Positions 1-7,973 of a stretch of DNA of 33,795 bases are shown piece after piece (the first letter of the stretch is position 1; every line of letters begins with the position of its first letter). The translations under genes were made by a program, and so were the position numbers. This DNA is from Desulfobacterales bacterium. GTDB lineage: Bacteria > Desulfobacterota > Desulfobacteria > Desulfobacterales > JAHEIW01. The stretch covers positions 3,697 through 37,491 of the forward strand of contig JAQYWI010000035.1 of NCBI GenBank assembly GCA_030145015.1, given 5' to 3'. The notes under the pieces were generated by a model, which saw only the letters and a program-made list of their open reading frames with translations, did not search any database and had not been told where the DNA came from.

Positions 1-292
1 GGAGGTTATTTTTTTATCTACACGATAATAAATTTTTATTATGTTATACGGGGGAGTATATCCTTTTACTTCTTTACTATATAACGTCTATGATTTTATG
101 CGTTTCGAATTCAACTTTGAAAATGTAAAAAAATCAGAAAATTATTCGGGGTCAAAGCTTGAATAGTGAATAATATTTATGGATCCGAGCCTCAATTCAC
201 AATTCAAGGTTTGACACCTTATTTACAGGCCGGCGGTTAGGCAGCTTCCGCCGGCCTGTAAGGGGAGGAATCAGTTGAAAGGATTTGCCAGG
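1..292. other. AT-rich non-coding stretch with two hairpins
   Basis: I see no credible gene here. Two inverted repeats are present. One has 21-nt arms at 151-171 and 195-215 that match at 19 of 21 positions. The other is a perfect 12-bp GC-rich stem, 225-236 with 248-259, around an 11-nt loop. The second lies just past the stop of the minus-strand fatty acid permease gene and may help end its transcript, although no clear U-run follows it. Confidence 0.6.
225..259 (-). terminator. GC-rich hairpin downstream of the AtoE-like permease
   Basis: A perfect 12-bp stem (ACAGGCCGGCGG with its complement) encloses an 11-nt loop. It starts about 35 nt beyond the stop codon of the minus-strand permease gene. 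The bases that follow on the minus strand are not a U-run, so this is a possible terminator or RNA-stabilising hairpin and not a canonical intrinsic terminator. Confidence 0.4.
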
Positions 293-1651
293 CTAGGCGG
301 GCAAAAATACCAGGGCAAGTATGAAAAATACAATGCCAATCAGCATAACCGCCATGCAATAACCCATAATTTGCCGGGCTTTTAAACCTGTTAATCCCAA
401 TAAGGCCAGCGCCCAGAACGGCTGAAACAAATTGGTCCATTGATCACCGTATGCTAATGCCATGATGGCCTTGGGATAACTGACACCTATCGTCTTGGCC
501 GCTTCGATAACCACCGGACCTTGAACCGCCCATTGGCCGCCGCCGGAAGGTACAAATATGTTGACCAGGCTTGCACTGATAAAGGTAAACAGTGGGAAGG
601 TGAATTGATTGGAGATGGCCACAAACCAACCGGCGATGACCACGATCAATCCCGAGTACTTCATCATTCCCATGATTCCCGCGTAAAAGGGGAACTGCAG
701 GATAATACCGGCACAACCCCGCGTGCCTTCGGTGATGGCGCGCACATAATTGATGGGTGTACGATGCAGAAGAATACCGACTATCATAAAAGTGAAGTTG
801 ACGATGTTCAAATTGAGTTTGAAACCCTTGGTAACAAAATACCACACGACTATGATCAATCCCATCAGGCCCACGATGAGGCTGATGACCATGCTGTTTT
901 CGAGTTTGCTGGCAACGGTATCGCGACGCTGTTGCTCAGAATCTTCTTCTTTTTCGGCAAGAAGTTCATCGATATTCGGCAGCACTTTGTCGATGGTTAC
1001 CGTCTCACTTTCGTCGAGCGGATTTAGAAATCGGAACAAAAAAGGCAGCCCAATGATCAGGAACACGGCCACGACGATGTTCAACGGACTGAACAGTGTT
1101 TGACTGACAGGAATAATACCGATTTTGTCCGCCAGGAAATGTCCTTCGGTGGCCACCAGCAGTGGTGCCGAGGCGGAAAATCCGCCGTGCCATACCGCCA
1201 GACCTGCATATCCGGCAGCGCCCAGAAGCGGATAGTGCATGGCGACCCCTTTTTGGTAGCCGCGAAGCGCCACCTGCCGAGCGATGAGCGCCCCGACAAT
1301 GATGCCCAGGCCCCAGTTGATGTAAGCTGCAATGATCGCGACCAGGGCCACCAGGGTGGCAGCGCCGGCGCCGGTCTTGGGTATGTCAGCCAGGGCCTCG
1401 ATGCCCCTGCGGACGGCCTTTGTAGTGGCCAGGGCATAACCGGTCACCAGGATCAGACACATCTGCATGGAAAAAGTCAGCAGCTCCCAGAACCCTTTGT
1501 TCCAGTGCTTGAGCATGGCGAAGGGTCCGTTGTCCGTAAAGATGACACCCAGGATCAACGTCAAAAAGGTGAGCAAAATGGCGAAGAGAAAAGGGTCCGG
1601 CATGTATTTGTCCGCCCATCGAGAAAAATAACTTCCCATTCTTCTAATCAT
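293..1651 (-). CDS. atoE: short-chain fatty acid permease, AtoE family
   Basis: A 452-residue inner-membrane protein that resembles the AtoE/short-chain fatty acid transporter family over its whole length. That family is usually about 440-460 residues and is thought to move acetoacetate, butyrate and similar acids. The N-terminus (GSYFSRWADKYMPDPFLFAI) is a typical family start. About a dozen hydrophobic segments follow, with family-like stretches such as NWGLGIIVGALIAR, WHGGFSASAPL and FVPSGGGQWAVQGP, the last being a conserved glycine-rich re-entrant-type motif. The ATG at 1651 is supported by an AAAGGAGG ribosome binding site six bases upstream. It stands alone on the minus strand, with the GYD-domain gene 224 nt upstream in the same direction. 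Known of the family: uptake of short-chain acids for beta-oxidation-type catabolism. The exact substrate cannot be read from sequence. Confidence 0.93.
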   Translation of the reverse strand: MIRRMGSYFSRWADKYMPDPFLFAILLTFLTLILGVIFTDNGPFAMLKHWNKGFWELLTFSMQMCLILVTGYALATTKAVRRGIEALADIPKTGAGAATLVALVAIIAAYINWGLGIIVGALIARQVALRGYQKGVAMHYPLLGAAGYAGLAVWHGGFSASAPLLVATEGHFLADKIGIIPVSQTLFSPLNIVVAVFLIIGLPFLFRFLNPLDESETVTIDKVLPNIDELLAEKEEDSEQQRRDTVASKLENSMVISLIVGLMGLIIVVWYFVTKGFKLNLNIVNFTFMIVGILLHRTPINYVRAITEGTRGCAGIILQFPFYAGIMGMMKYSGLIVVIAGWFVAISNQFTFPLFTFISASLVNIFVPSGGGQWAVQGPVVIEAAKTIGVSYPKAIMALAYGDQWTNLFQPFWALALLGLTGLKARQIMGYCMAVMLIGIVFFILALVFLPA

Positions 1652-1757
1652 AATTGTCCTCCTTTCATCTTATGGTTGAAGGGTTTGGGCCATACTACTT
1701 GGATAAAAGAAAAGAATTGCATAAATTCATGACCGTCCTTATACCCCTTGACGAGTT

Positions 1758-1779
1758 AGTTATAATTTCATGGACGTCC
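1758..1779. repeat. 22-bp element, left copy of an inverted pair
   Basis: These 22 bases are the exact reverse complement of 4193-4214. The pair brackets the GYD-domain gene and the delta-60 repeat gene. The sequence includes the palindrome GGACGTCC. It may be a footprint of a REP/MITE-type element; no transposase lies between or beside the copies. Confidence 0.7.
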
Positions 1780-1875
1780 GCTAAATCCCAAACAAAAGAA
1801 AAAAATCATTGAGTTTGAATATTTTCGTATATGGGGGTATCCACAGGGGTTATCGAGATTTTTTACACTCAAATT

Positions 1876-2169
1876 CTAGGGCAGCTCGGAAATGATTTTC
1901 CGGTATTCATCTTCGGTAAATACTCTAAAGGTTTCCGTCCGAATGGCACCGGCCGATGCGGTAGTTATAGCAAATTTTGTCGCGGTTTCATCATCCGGCG
2001 CTTCTGCAATAACCACTGCATCGTATCGGCCCATCGCCAGATAATACGCCTTTATCTCACCACCCATTGATTTAATCAGCTCTTTGGCTTTGCCAAGGCG
2101 GTTAGGGCTTTCTTTCATGTTTTCCACACCTTTCTGGGTGTAGTTGATTAGGGTGACATAAGTAGACAT
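1876..2169 (-). CDS. GYD-domain protein
   Basis: A 97-residue soluble protein matching the small GYD-domain family (about 90-100 residues, ferredoxin-like alpha/beta fold). Visible landmarks are the N-terminal strand YVTLINYTQKGVENMKESPNR, a helix with a KELIKSMGGEIK stretch, and the signature MGRYDAVVIAEAPDD that corresponds to the namesake G-[YR]-[YD] region. A C-terminal strand carries TETFRVFTEDEY. The ATG at 2169 follows a GGAGGTGG ribosome binding site. No biochemical role is established for this family; members are common in anaerobes and often sit near metabolic genes. Here the nearest gene is the fatty acid permease downstream, but the 224-nt gap gives no strong support for an operon. 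Confidence 0.9.
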   Translation of the reverse strand: MSTYVTLINYTQKGVENMKESPNRLGKAKELIKSMGGEIKAYYLAMGRYDAVVIAEAPDDETATKFAITTASAGAIRTETFRVFTEDEYRKIISELP

Positions 2170-2212
2170 GGGTCCACCTCCTTTCTTTTAAAGCCCCGTG
2201 CATACCCCCAAA

Positions 2213-2377
2213 ATGAAGAGAAACGGTTGTTTTTTTGGAACTTCAAGCCAATTACGGAAAGATCGAATAGAGTTTAGAGCGCGACGAGTGGTATATCGGT
2301 TGCAGAGAAGTGTGAAAAGACTCAGGTTGCCGGCGAAGTATCCGCTGGAGATCAGGATTGAAATCGAAGAAATCTAA
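2213..2377 (+). CDS. small basic ORF, possible gene fragment
   Basis: An ATG-initiated 54-codon frame. Its second half looks protein-like: a very basic helix (FRARRVVYRLQRSVKRLRLP) followed by an acidic tail (EIRIEIEEI). There is no ribosome binding site before the ATG. I do not recognise a family. The composition would suit the C-terminal tail of a nucleic-acid-binding protein or a broken transposase, so it may be a remnant and not a live gene. This is the only coding signal I see in the 329-nt gap between the GYD and delta-60 genes. Confidence 0.25.
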   Translation: MKRNGCFFGTSSQLRKDRIEFRARRVVYRLQRSVKRLRLPAKYPLEIRIEIEEI

Positions 2378-2498
2378 TACTCCAAATACCAAAACTGCAG
2401 TGAAAGTCAATCATCTTTAGGGATTTATAAGACATCTATAGTTTTTATGCTTTGTTTTTGACAATATTTTGCATACGGATTTATTTACCGGTTTAGGC

Positions 2499-3977
2499 TT
2501 AAAAGTCCTCATAGATAAGCAGGAATCGGTTACGGAACTCATGCAATATATTGACGTACGGTTGCATTAGCGAACCATGGGCCGCAGTTGCTATGAAGCA
2601 GCTGCCACCACCGCCGCCACCGCCACCACCGTCATCCCCCCCATCCAATGGCAAATCGAGAAGGTAGCGTGCCACTGCAAATTCCGAGGTGCCACTGCCG
2701 TTATCTATGGTACCCGCAACAACAACTCTGTCGTCGGACTGAACGGCGATGCCTGAACCTAAGTCATCACCGGCTGAAAAATTGGTGGTCACCTTACCGA
2801 AGCCGTCAGCGGTGGAGGCAAAGCTGCCATCGATGTTGAAACGTGCAACTGCAAATCTGAAGGTGCCACTCGCATCGTCAGCGGCACCCGCGACAACAAT
2901 TTTGTCGTCGGATTGAACGGCAATGCTTAAACCGATGTCATCACCCGTTAATGAAAATTTGGTGAGCACCTTGCCATCGCCGCTAAAAGTGGTGTCAAAG
3001 CTGCCATCGAGGTTGAAACGTCCCACCGCAAACCAGGTGGTACTAAAATTGTCACTGGTACCCACGATACCAATTTTGTCGTCGGACTGAACGGCAATGC
3101 CCGAACCGACGTCATTACCAGCCAAAAAACTGGTGGTCACCTTACCATCGCCGCTAAAAGTGGTGTCAAGGCTGCCATTGATGTTGAAACGTGCCACTGC
3201 AAATTCCGAGGTGCCACTCCCGTCGTCACTGGTACCCACAACAACAATTTTGTCGTCGGATTGAACGGCAATACCCGAACCTAGGTCATCACCGGCGGAA
3301 AAACTGGTGGTCACCTTACCAGCAACGCTAAAAGTGAGGTCAAGGCTGCCATTGACGTTGAAACGTGCCACCGCAAATTCCGAGATGCCACTCCCGTTGT
3401 TACTGGTACCCACAACAACAATTTTGCCGTCGGATTGAACGGCAATGCCTGAACCGACGTCATCACCGACAGAAAAACCGGTGGTCACCTTACCATCACC
3501 GCTAAAAGAGGTGTCAAGGCTGCCATTGATGTTGAAACGTGCCACTGCAAATTCCGAGATGCCACTGCCGTTGTTACTGGTACCCACAACAACGATTTTG
3601 CCGTTGGATTGAAGGGCAATGCCTGAACCGACGGCATCACCGGCGGAAAAACTGGTGGTCACCTTACCAGCAACGCCAAAAGTGTTGTCAAGGCTGCCAT
3701 TGACGTTGAAACGTGCCAACGCAAGTTCCGAGACGCCACTGCCGTTGTCACGGGTACCCACAACAACAATTTTGTCGTCGGCTTGAACGGCAATACCCGA
3801 ACCCAGGTCATCACCGGCAGAAAAACTGGTGGTCACCTTACCATCACCGCCAAAAGAGGTGTCAAGGGATAGGGCATCTGAAGGGTGGATGGTAACAATT
3901 AATAAGGTTGGCAATGTGGAAGTCAGAAAAAAGGTAAACGCTTTTGTTATCACTCGGGTTAAGAAAACGGTGGACAT
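2499..3977 (-). CDS. secreted delta-60 repeat protein with a shortened CFI-box C-terminus
   Basis: The frame is open from a TTG at 4103, but the ATG at 3977 is the better start because a signal-peptide-like stretch follows at once (MSTVFLTRVITKAFTFF, then a hydrophobic core), giving about 492 residues. The mature part is seven tandem units of about 58 residues of the delta-60 type. Each has a calcium-like D/G loop (SGDGKV), the core GSGIAVQSDDKIVVVGTS and the closing FAVARFNVNGSLD. Units 1-4 alternate between GDGKV and VAGKV, pointing to duplication of a two-unit block. A glycine-rich linker leads to the CFI-box motif CFIATAAHGS with the usual trailing EFRNRFLL, but the protein stops six residues later. 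From memory of the family, a hydrophobic tail is expected there and is missing. Probably exported, with the repeats forming a beta-rich or propeller structure. Function unknown. Confidence 0.88.
   Translation of the reverse strand: MSTVFLTRVITKAFTFFLTSTLPTLLIVTIHPSDALSLDTSFGGDGKVTTSFSAGDDLGSGIAVQADDKIVVVGTRDNGSGVSELALARFNVNGSLDNTFGVAGKVTTSFSAGDAVGSGIALQSNGKIVVVGTSNNGSGISEFAVARFNINGSLDTSFSGDGKVTTGFSVGDDVGSGIAVQSDGKIVVVGTSNNGSGISEFAVARFNVNGSLDLTFSVAGKVTTSFSAGDDLGSGIAVQSDDKIVVVGTSDDGSGTSEFAVARFNINGSLDTTFSGDGKVTTSFLAGNDVGSGIAVQSDDKIGIVGTSDNFSTTWFAVGRFNLDGSFDTTFSGDGKVLTKFSLTGDDIGLSIAVQSDDKIVVAGAADDASGTFRFAVARFNIDGSFASTADGFGKVTTNFSAGDDLGSGIAVQSDDRVVVAGTIDNGSGTSEFAVARYLLDLPLDGGDDGGGGGGGGGSCFIATAAHGSLMQPYVNILHEFRNRFLLIYEDF
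2645..3865 (-). repeat. in-frame tandem repeat, 174-bp period
   Basis: The DNA encoding the delta-60 units repeats with an exact 174-bp spacing over most of its length: the ACCTTA landmark on the plus strand ends at 3144, 3318, 3492, 3666 and 3840. The two downstream units differ by one codon either way (171 and 177 bp). The copies are closely similar at the nucleotide level, so copy-number change by recombination would keep the frame. Confidence 0.9.
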
Positions 3978-4184
3978 TGTAAACTTTCCATTTTTCAAAA
4001 AATTATTGAGGTTAAGAATCAAAAACGAACAAATATAAAATGAGACGAGAATCCAGAAAGAGGTCAGCACAATAAGAGATGTTTCACAATCGAACTGATT
4101 CAAGGTAGAGATCAGATTTCACAGGAGAATCTATAATTAGTTGGATATAATTAGAAAGATTTTATGTCAAATAAAAAACTCCGG

Positions 4185-4214
4185 AAAATAGGGGACGTCC
4201 ATGAAATTATAACT
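4185..4214. repeat. AAAATAGGGGACG direct-repeat copy plus right copy of the 22-bp inverted element
   Basis: AAAATAGGGGACG at 4185-4197 recurs exactly at 5515-5527, on the far side of the AT-rich dehydrogenase-like gene. Overlapping it, 4193-4214 is the exact reverse complement of 1758-1779. Motifs built on AATAGGGGAC are, from general experience, often found around REP-type or IS200-like transposon remnants in this phylum; that link is inference. Confidence 0.6.
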
Positions 4215-4292
4215 TTATAGTCGCCTATTCGTTTCAGGTTAGGGGGGGCGGGTCAATATCAACAATTAAAAAAAAATCGGTGAATAAGCAAA

Positions 4293-4394
4293 CCAATGCG
4301 TAGCATTGGGGCATCAAAGATGCCGAGCGGCCGGGTGGCCTGAAGGAGCGCTACGCTATAGGAGCACTTCGTTCGAGGAGCAGCCCTGCGGGCT
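4293..4394. repeat. chain of short hairpins, mostly with three-base loops
   Basis: Consecutive perfect stems lie almost end to end: CCAATGC-gta-GCATTGG (4293-4309), GGCATC-aaa-GATGCC (4310-4324), GGCC-gggt-GGCC (4329-4340), AGCG-cta-CGCT (4347-4357) and AGCCC-tgc-GGGCT (4382-4394). GGAGC also recurs at short intervals between 4345 and 4382. No coding frame explains it. It may be a REP/BIME-like module or a structured RNA. A similar chain lies at 14090-14196. Confidence 0.6.
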
Positions 4395-4680
4395 TTGGGT
4401 TTCAAGCTTCAAAGGTCACGGGATAGCTGGCTGAATGGTTAAATCGTAAAAAAAGCAGAAAGTTTGGATCTTTTAATTTTGACACCCGGTCAAAAAAGGA
4501 ATATGGAATTTACCGGCACGACTGGCTGTCTATGTTTTTATTTTTATTCGGTTTCGGCGTTCTTTAACAAAACCGGAATTTCCGGATAAAATTGCTTATT
4601 AACCAGGGGCTGCTTAGATGTAATAGCCCAGAAAAACTATCTATAACTTATTGTACGCAATAATTTTATAATCAATTTTT

Positions 4681-5496
4681 ATGAATTATCACCAGGTTTT
4701 AAAAATCGGCATAATCGGATTTGGAGCAATTGGACAAGGTATTATACGTGAGATCGAGCGTGGTAATGCAGGTCAAGTTCAAGTTTTATCGGTCTTATGC
4801 AGAACTGTTTCGAAATATAAAGACATAAATTTGGGAGCAACGCTCACTGAGGATACCGAAACTTTTTTCAATAAACAATATGATGTAATAATTGAAGCAG
4901 CAGGACAGGATGCTCTTAAAGAGTATGCGCCCCGATGTCTTCAAATTAGCAATTTGTTGATTACTAGTATGGGTGCGTTCACAGAAGATTCGTTTTTTGA
5001 AGAATTAATTAAAATAGCAAAGAAAAATCAAAAACGGATCTATCTTTCCTCAGGCGCTTTGCCAGCAGTTGATTGGATGTCTTCAGTCTCCATTTCAGAT
5101 GTAAACTACTTGTCAATAATTCAATCTAAACCGGTTAGATCATGGAAGGGGACTCCTGCCGATGATCTTATCGATCTTAATTCTATCAAAGAAAAACAAT
5201 GTTTCTTTGAGGGATCTGCAAGAAATGCGGCAAGTATTTTTAAGAAAAGCAGTAACATAACAGCAATGCTAGCTTTATCAACTATAGGTTTGGATGAAAC
5301 ACAGGTAAAGTTAGTGGCAGATCCAAATAGTGATCAAATGCACACCATGGTAGAATTCTCGAGTTCTGCCGGGAGTCTAAAATTAGACTGGTATGGTGCG
5401 CCTTCCAAATTAAATCCAAGCACAAGCGCGGATGTACCCCTTGCGGTTGTAAAATTTCTTCGTAACTTATCATCTATTGTTCACTATGGTGCATAA
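4681..5496 (+). CDS. aspartate dehydrogenase-like NAD(P)-dependent oxidoreductase
   Basis: A 271-residue cytosolic protein of the L-aspartate dehydrogenase (NadX/DUF108) family, which normally has about 255-275 residues and oxidises aspartate to iminoaspartate or oxaloacetate plus ammonia. Seen: an N-terminal Rossmann motif IGIIGFGAIGQGI, the IIEAAGQDALKEYAP stretch, the SSGALPAVDWM loop, a FEGSARNAASIFKKSSNIT segment equivalent to the substrate-binding region, and an MHTMVEF histidine near residue 222 in the position expected for the catalytic histidine. The C-terminal NPSTSADVPLAVVKFLRNL matches the family tail. No good ribosome binding site precedes the ATG. The gene is visibly more AT-rich than the metabolic block downstream and is bracketed by a 13-nt direct repeat, which suggests acquisition. 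Without nadA/nadB next to it, a role in NAD synthesis is not shown; a catabolic role is equally possible. Confidence 0.82.
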   Translation: MNYHQVLKIGIIGFGAIGQGIIREIERGNAGQVQVLSVLCRTVSKYKDINLGATLTEDTETFFNKQYDVIIEAAGQDALKEYAPRCLQISNLLITSMGAFTEDSFFEELIKIAKKNQKRIYLSSGALPAVDWMSSVSISDVNYLSIIQSKPVRSWKGTPADDLIDLNSIKEKQCFFEGSARNAASIFKKSSNITAMLALSTIGLDETQVKLVADPNSDQMHTMVEFSSSAGSLKLDWYGAPSKLNPSTSADVPLAVVKFLRNLSSIVHYGA

Positions 5497-5514
5497 GAAG
5501 AGATTGAAGCGTGT

Positions 5515-5579
5515 AAAATAGGGGACGGGTTTGATTTGTTGCGCTTCCAGGGTAAACAAAAGGAACTTCATTTGACCCG
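5515..5579. repeat. second AAAATAGGGGACG copy with palindromic ends
   Basis: AAAATAGGGGACG at 5515-5527 repeats 4185-4197 exactly. The segment opens with ACGGGT near 5525 and closes with its complement ACCCGT near 5574-5579, so it could fold into an imperfect hairpin. It sits in the short gap between two convergent genes and may also act in termination. A mobile-element remnant is the more likely reading. Confidence 0.45.
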
Positions 5580-5597
5580 TTTGAATTTTGGTCTCTA

Positions 5598-6761
5598 TTA
5601 TTTTAGCAGATTCATATGTCCTGTTCGCAGAGAGTCGACAATCAGTTTGCCTATCAGCTTTAATTTTCCCAGGCGACCTTTCTTCCCGGCCATTATGATT
5701 TCGTGAAGATCTTCCCGTGTTTGGGGTGGTCTAACTTCAACAGGCTTTTTCACAAGGGTTATGGATTTGGTCGGGCAATTTGGGACACAAACACCACATC
5801 CAAGACAGCGTTCAAGATCCACCACCGCCGGCTGCATTTTTTCGGAAACGCTCACCGCACCGACCTGGCAGCGTTTCTCGCAGGCACCGCATGCTTCGCA
5901 TGTTTCCCTGTCTACCGTCGCATGAAAGTTTGAGGCCCAAAATTCCAATGGTTTGGGGAGATTTTTTTGAACGCTTAACATCCCACAGCAGCATCCGCAA
6001 CATGAACAGATAAACTCGGCCTTTTCCGTATTGGAAGGCTGGAGCACCAATCCCTGTTTCTGATTCTTTGCGATGATCGACATCGCTTCGTCTCTGGTAA
6101 TTTCTCTGCCTTGACCGCCTTGCCGGGCCATCCGGCCCATGTCACCCACGGCAAGGCAGGTTTCTTTGCGGTCCGTTTTCTTACAGGGTTCACCCTCTAT
6201 CGATTTTTTCCTGCGGCAAATGCACTCGAAAATGACAAAGGGGTCTTCAGCCTCTTGCATCAGTTTCGCCACCTCGTCATAGGTGCTGACATTATGCTGC
6301 GGGTGAATACTTTTAGCGACCGGAATGGTGCGCATCTGGGGAAGTTTTGTGCTTAAAAATGCAACACCAAAATCTTTACCCGATGTGTATTCATTAAAAT
6401 CCTTGACGAATTCGGGGGTCAGGCGGTCAAGTTGAAATTCATACATCCCCACGATAAGAGGTGCATTGCAATAAAGAGTTTCGCCGTTCTTGATTTTGGA
6501 TTCAATTCCCCCATTTTTTTGAATACGTTCGAGACACTTTTCCAGCTCTTCAGGTGAATCGACCAGGTGGCCGGCTCTATTAAAAATGGTTTCAGACGGC
6601 TCGAATTTGTAGCTTAAACAACAGGCAATCTCAGCATCTTGAGGTGTGAAAATGTGTTTCAGAATTTTTTGCTCAACGCCGGACCGCGTAGCTGGAAACC
6701 CGATGGCTTGATTGTCTAAATGCTTTTGCAATTTGACATAAACCTGTTTATTTTGTTCCAT
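5598..6761 (-). CDS. cysteine-rich protein with C-terminal double [4Fe-4S] ferredoxin domain
   Basis: A 387-residue cytosolic protein. The first 170 residues look helical and lack cysteine clusters; the ILKHIFTPQDAEIACCLSY region resembles the winged-helix-like start seen in several anaerobic Fe-S proteins. A middle section holds unusual cysteine groupings, FECICRRKK with further cysteines and then CSCCGCCCG. After that comes a bacterial-type ferredoxin domain with CEACGACEKRC and CLGCGVCVPNC, the classical CxxCxxCxxxC pairs for two [4Fe-4S] clusters. Such proteins are frequent in sulfate reducers and syntrophs and are assumed to pass electrons to a partner enzyme. No partner is encoded beside it; the next upstream gene is divergent. 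The middle cysteines could bind a third cluster. The redox partner is unknown. Confidence 0.85.
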   Translation of the reverse strand: MEQNKQVYVKLQKHLDNQAIGFPATRSGVEQKILKHIFTPQDAEIACCLSYKFEPSETIFNRAGHLVDSPEELEKCLERIQKNGGIESKIKNGETLYCNAPLIVGMYEFQLDRLTPEFVKDFNEYTSGKDFGVAFLSTKLPQMRTIPVAKSIHPQHNVSTYDEVAKLMQEAEDPFVIFECICRRKKSIEGEPCKKTDRKETCLAVGDMGRMARQGGQGREITRDEAMSIIAKNQKQGLVLQPSNTEKAEFICSCCGCCCGMLSVQKNLPKPLEFWASNFHATVDRETCEACGACEKRCQVGAVSVSEKMQPAVVDLERCLGCGVCVPNCPTKSITLVKKPVEVRPPQTREDLHEIIMAGKKGRLGKLKLIGKLIVDSLRTGHMNLLK

Positions 6762-6950
6762 GCAGCACCTCTGTTTTAAAAGCGTACCGGGGTAGACAAC
6801 CGGATATGGTCTTTTTTAGTTATTTAAAGCCCATAACAGGGCTAGTGGTCAAGTCTTCTTTAAGACGCTAATCTGTGAATTCAAGTTGCAAATGCACCAT
6901 GAATAGTTTAATCGTTCGAATCTCACACCGGATTAAGAAAGGAAAAACAA

Positions 6951-7973
6951 TTGGCGATTCCAGGCAATTTATTAACCACGGCCATGGCGGTCATGCCGCA
7001 TACCGATGTTGAGCGCGCCCTTGAGGTCGCCTTGTCGCTGGATGTGCCCTTCTGGCCCCAGCTGCCCAATTACAGTTACTATGAAGATATGTACGTGCAG
7101 GCGGCCGAACATTTCCCGGGCATTCTGCTGGATGTGGAAAACAGGACCCTGAAGTTTTCGCTGGAAAAATTTATCGACGAGCTCGAAGAAACCATGGCCC
7201 ATTTCGAAGAGCCGCAATACTTTGATATCAGTGAAACCTATTCGGTGGTCTATCACCGCTTTTTATCCCTGGATCTGTCGGATCGCCCCGCAATCCGCGG
7301 CCAGCTCGAAGGCCCCATCAGCTTCGGGTTTAATATCATGGATCAGGATGAACGCCCGATTTTGTTTGATGACACGGTGCGGCCCTTTATGCTGGAGTTT
7401 TTGGCCCGGCGCATCAATGTCCAGCTGGCGCGTCTCAAAACCCTCAACCAAAATGCATTTATGTTCATCGACGAACCCGGGCTGCAGTTTCTTTTTTCGG
7501 CTATGTCAGGCTACGGGGATGTGAAGGCCAAAGAAGATCTGGATCTGTTTTTTTCTATGGTGGACAGACCGCGCGGCATTCATCTGTGCGGCAATCCGGA
7601 CTGGGATTTCTTACTGGGCCTGGATCTTGATATTTTGTCGATGGATATTTACACCAACGCAGAGATCTTTTCTGCCTATGCATCATCGATTAAGCGGTTT
7701 ATCGAAAAGGGCGGTGTGCTCGTCTGGGGAATTGTGCCCACCGGAACGGAATTTTTTGAAAAAGAAGGCCATGATTCTTTGATTGCCCAAATGGAAAGTG
7801 TCTGGCAAATCCTGGGTAAAAAAGGCATCGATATTGAATACATGCTGACGAAAAGCCAGCTTTCTCCGGCCACCTGCTGTCTGGTCAATCCGGATAAGGA
7901 AAAAACGGTCGAAAAAGCATTTGCATCGATTCAGCAATTATCAAAAGTGTTAAAAGAAAAGTATCGTCTTTAA
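6951..7973 (+). CDS. MetE/UROD-superfamily protein, putative methyltransferase
   Basis: A 340-residue cytosolic protein with the look of the cobalamin-independent methionine synthase/uroporphyrinogen decarboxylase TIM-barrel superfamily. Seen: a start resembling short archaeal and bacterial MetE-like proteins (ALSLDVPFWPQLPN), a central FIDEPGLQF motif, the HLCGNPDW stretch that supplies His and Cys zinc ligands in MetE enzymes, and a late ATCCLV cysteine that could be the third ligand. The start is a TTG at 6951, preceded by AAGAAAGGAAA at good spacing. It is shorter than full MetE and matches only the C-terminal catalytic half, so it may transfer a methyl group between a corrinoid protein or other donor and a thiol. 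No corrinoid protein or activator is next to it. The exact reaction is not predictable. Confidence 0.78.
   Translation: MAIPGNLLTTAMAVMPHTDVERALEVALSLDVPFWPQLPNYSYYEDMYVQAAEHFPGILLDVENRTLKFSLEKFIDELEETMAHFEEPQYFDISETYSVVYHRFLSLDLSDRPAIRGQLEGPISFGFNIMDQDERPILFDDTVRPFMLEFLARRINVQLARLKTLNQNAFMFIDEPGLQFLFSAMSGYGDVKAKEDLDLFFSMVDRPRGIHLCGNPDWDFLLGLDLDILSMDIYTNAEIFSAYASSIKRFIEKGGVLVWGIVPTGTEFFEKEGHDSLIAQMESVWQILGKKGIDIEYMLTKSQLSPATCCLVNPDKEKTVEKAFASIQQLSKVLKEKYRL

Larger units (their letters stand above)
3978..4680. other. intergenic region with hairpin chain and element footprints
   Basis: No gene is supported in this stretch of about 700 nt. It contains the second copy of the 22-bp inverted element, a 13-nt direct repeat, a run of small perfect hairpins, and an AT-rich stretch just before the aspartate-dehydrogenase-like gene. 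Confidence 0.6.

Noticed and set aside
1100..1732. plus-strand frame opposite the AtoE-like gene
   Set aside because: The minus-strand reading gives a full-length permease with the expected motifs and a good ribosome binding site; the plus-strand peptide is low-complexity and charged.
2645..3865. regularly spaced repeats that might suggest a CRISPR-like array
   Set aside because: The 174-bp period is in frame, the whole unit is conserved with no unique spacers, and it encodes delta-60 protein repeats.
3978..4103. upstream extension of the delta-60 protein to the TTG at 4103
   Set aside because: The extension adds a second hydrophobic stretch in front of a good signal peptide and has no ribosome binding site; the ATG at 3977 is better.
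6905..6930. tRNA T-arm-like GTTCGAATC
   Set aside because: No matching acceptor, D-arm or anticodon arm upstream, and the T-stem does not pair.
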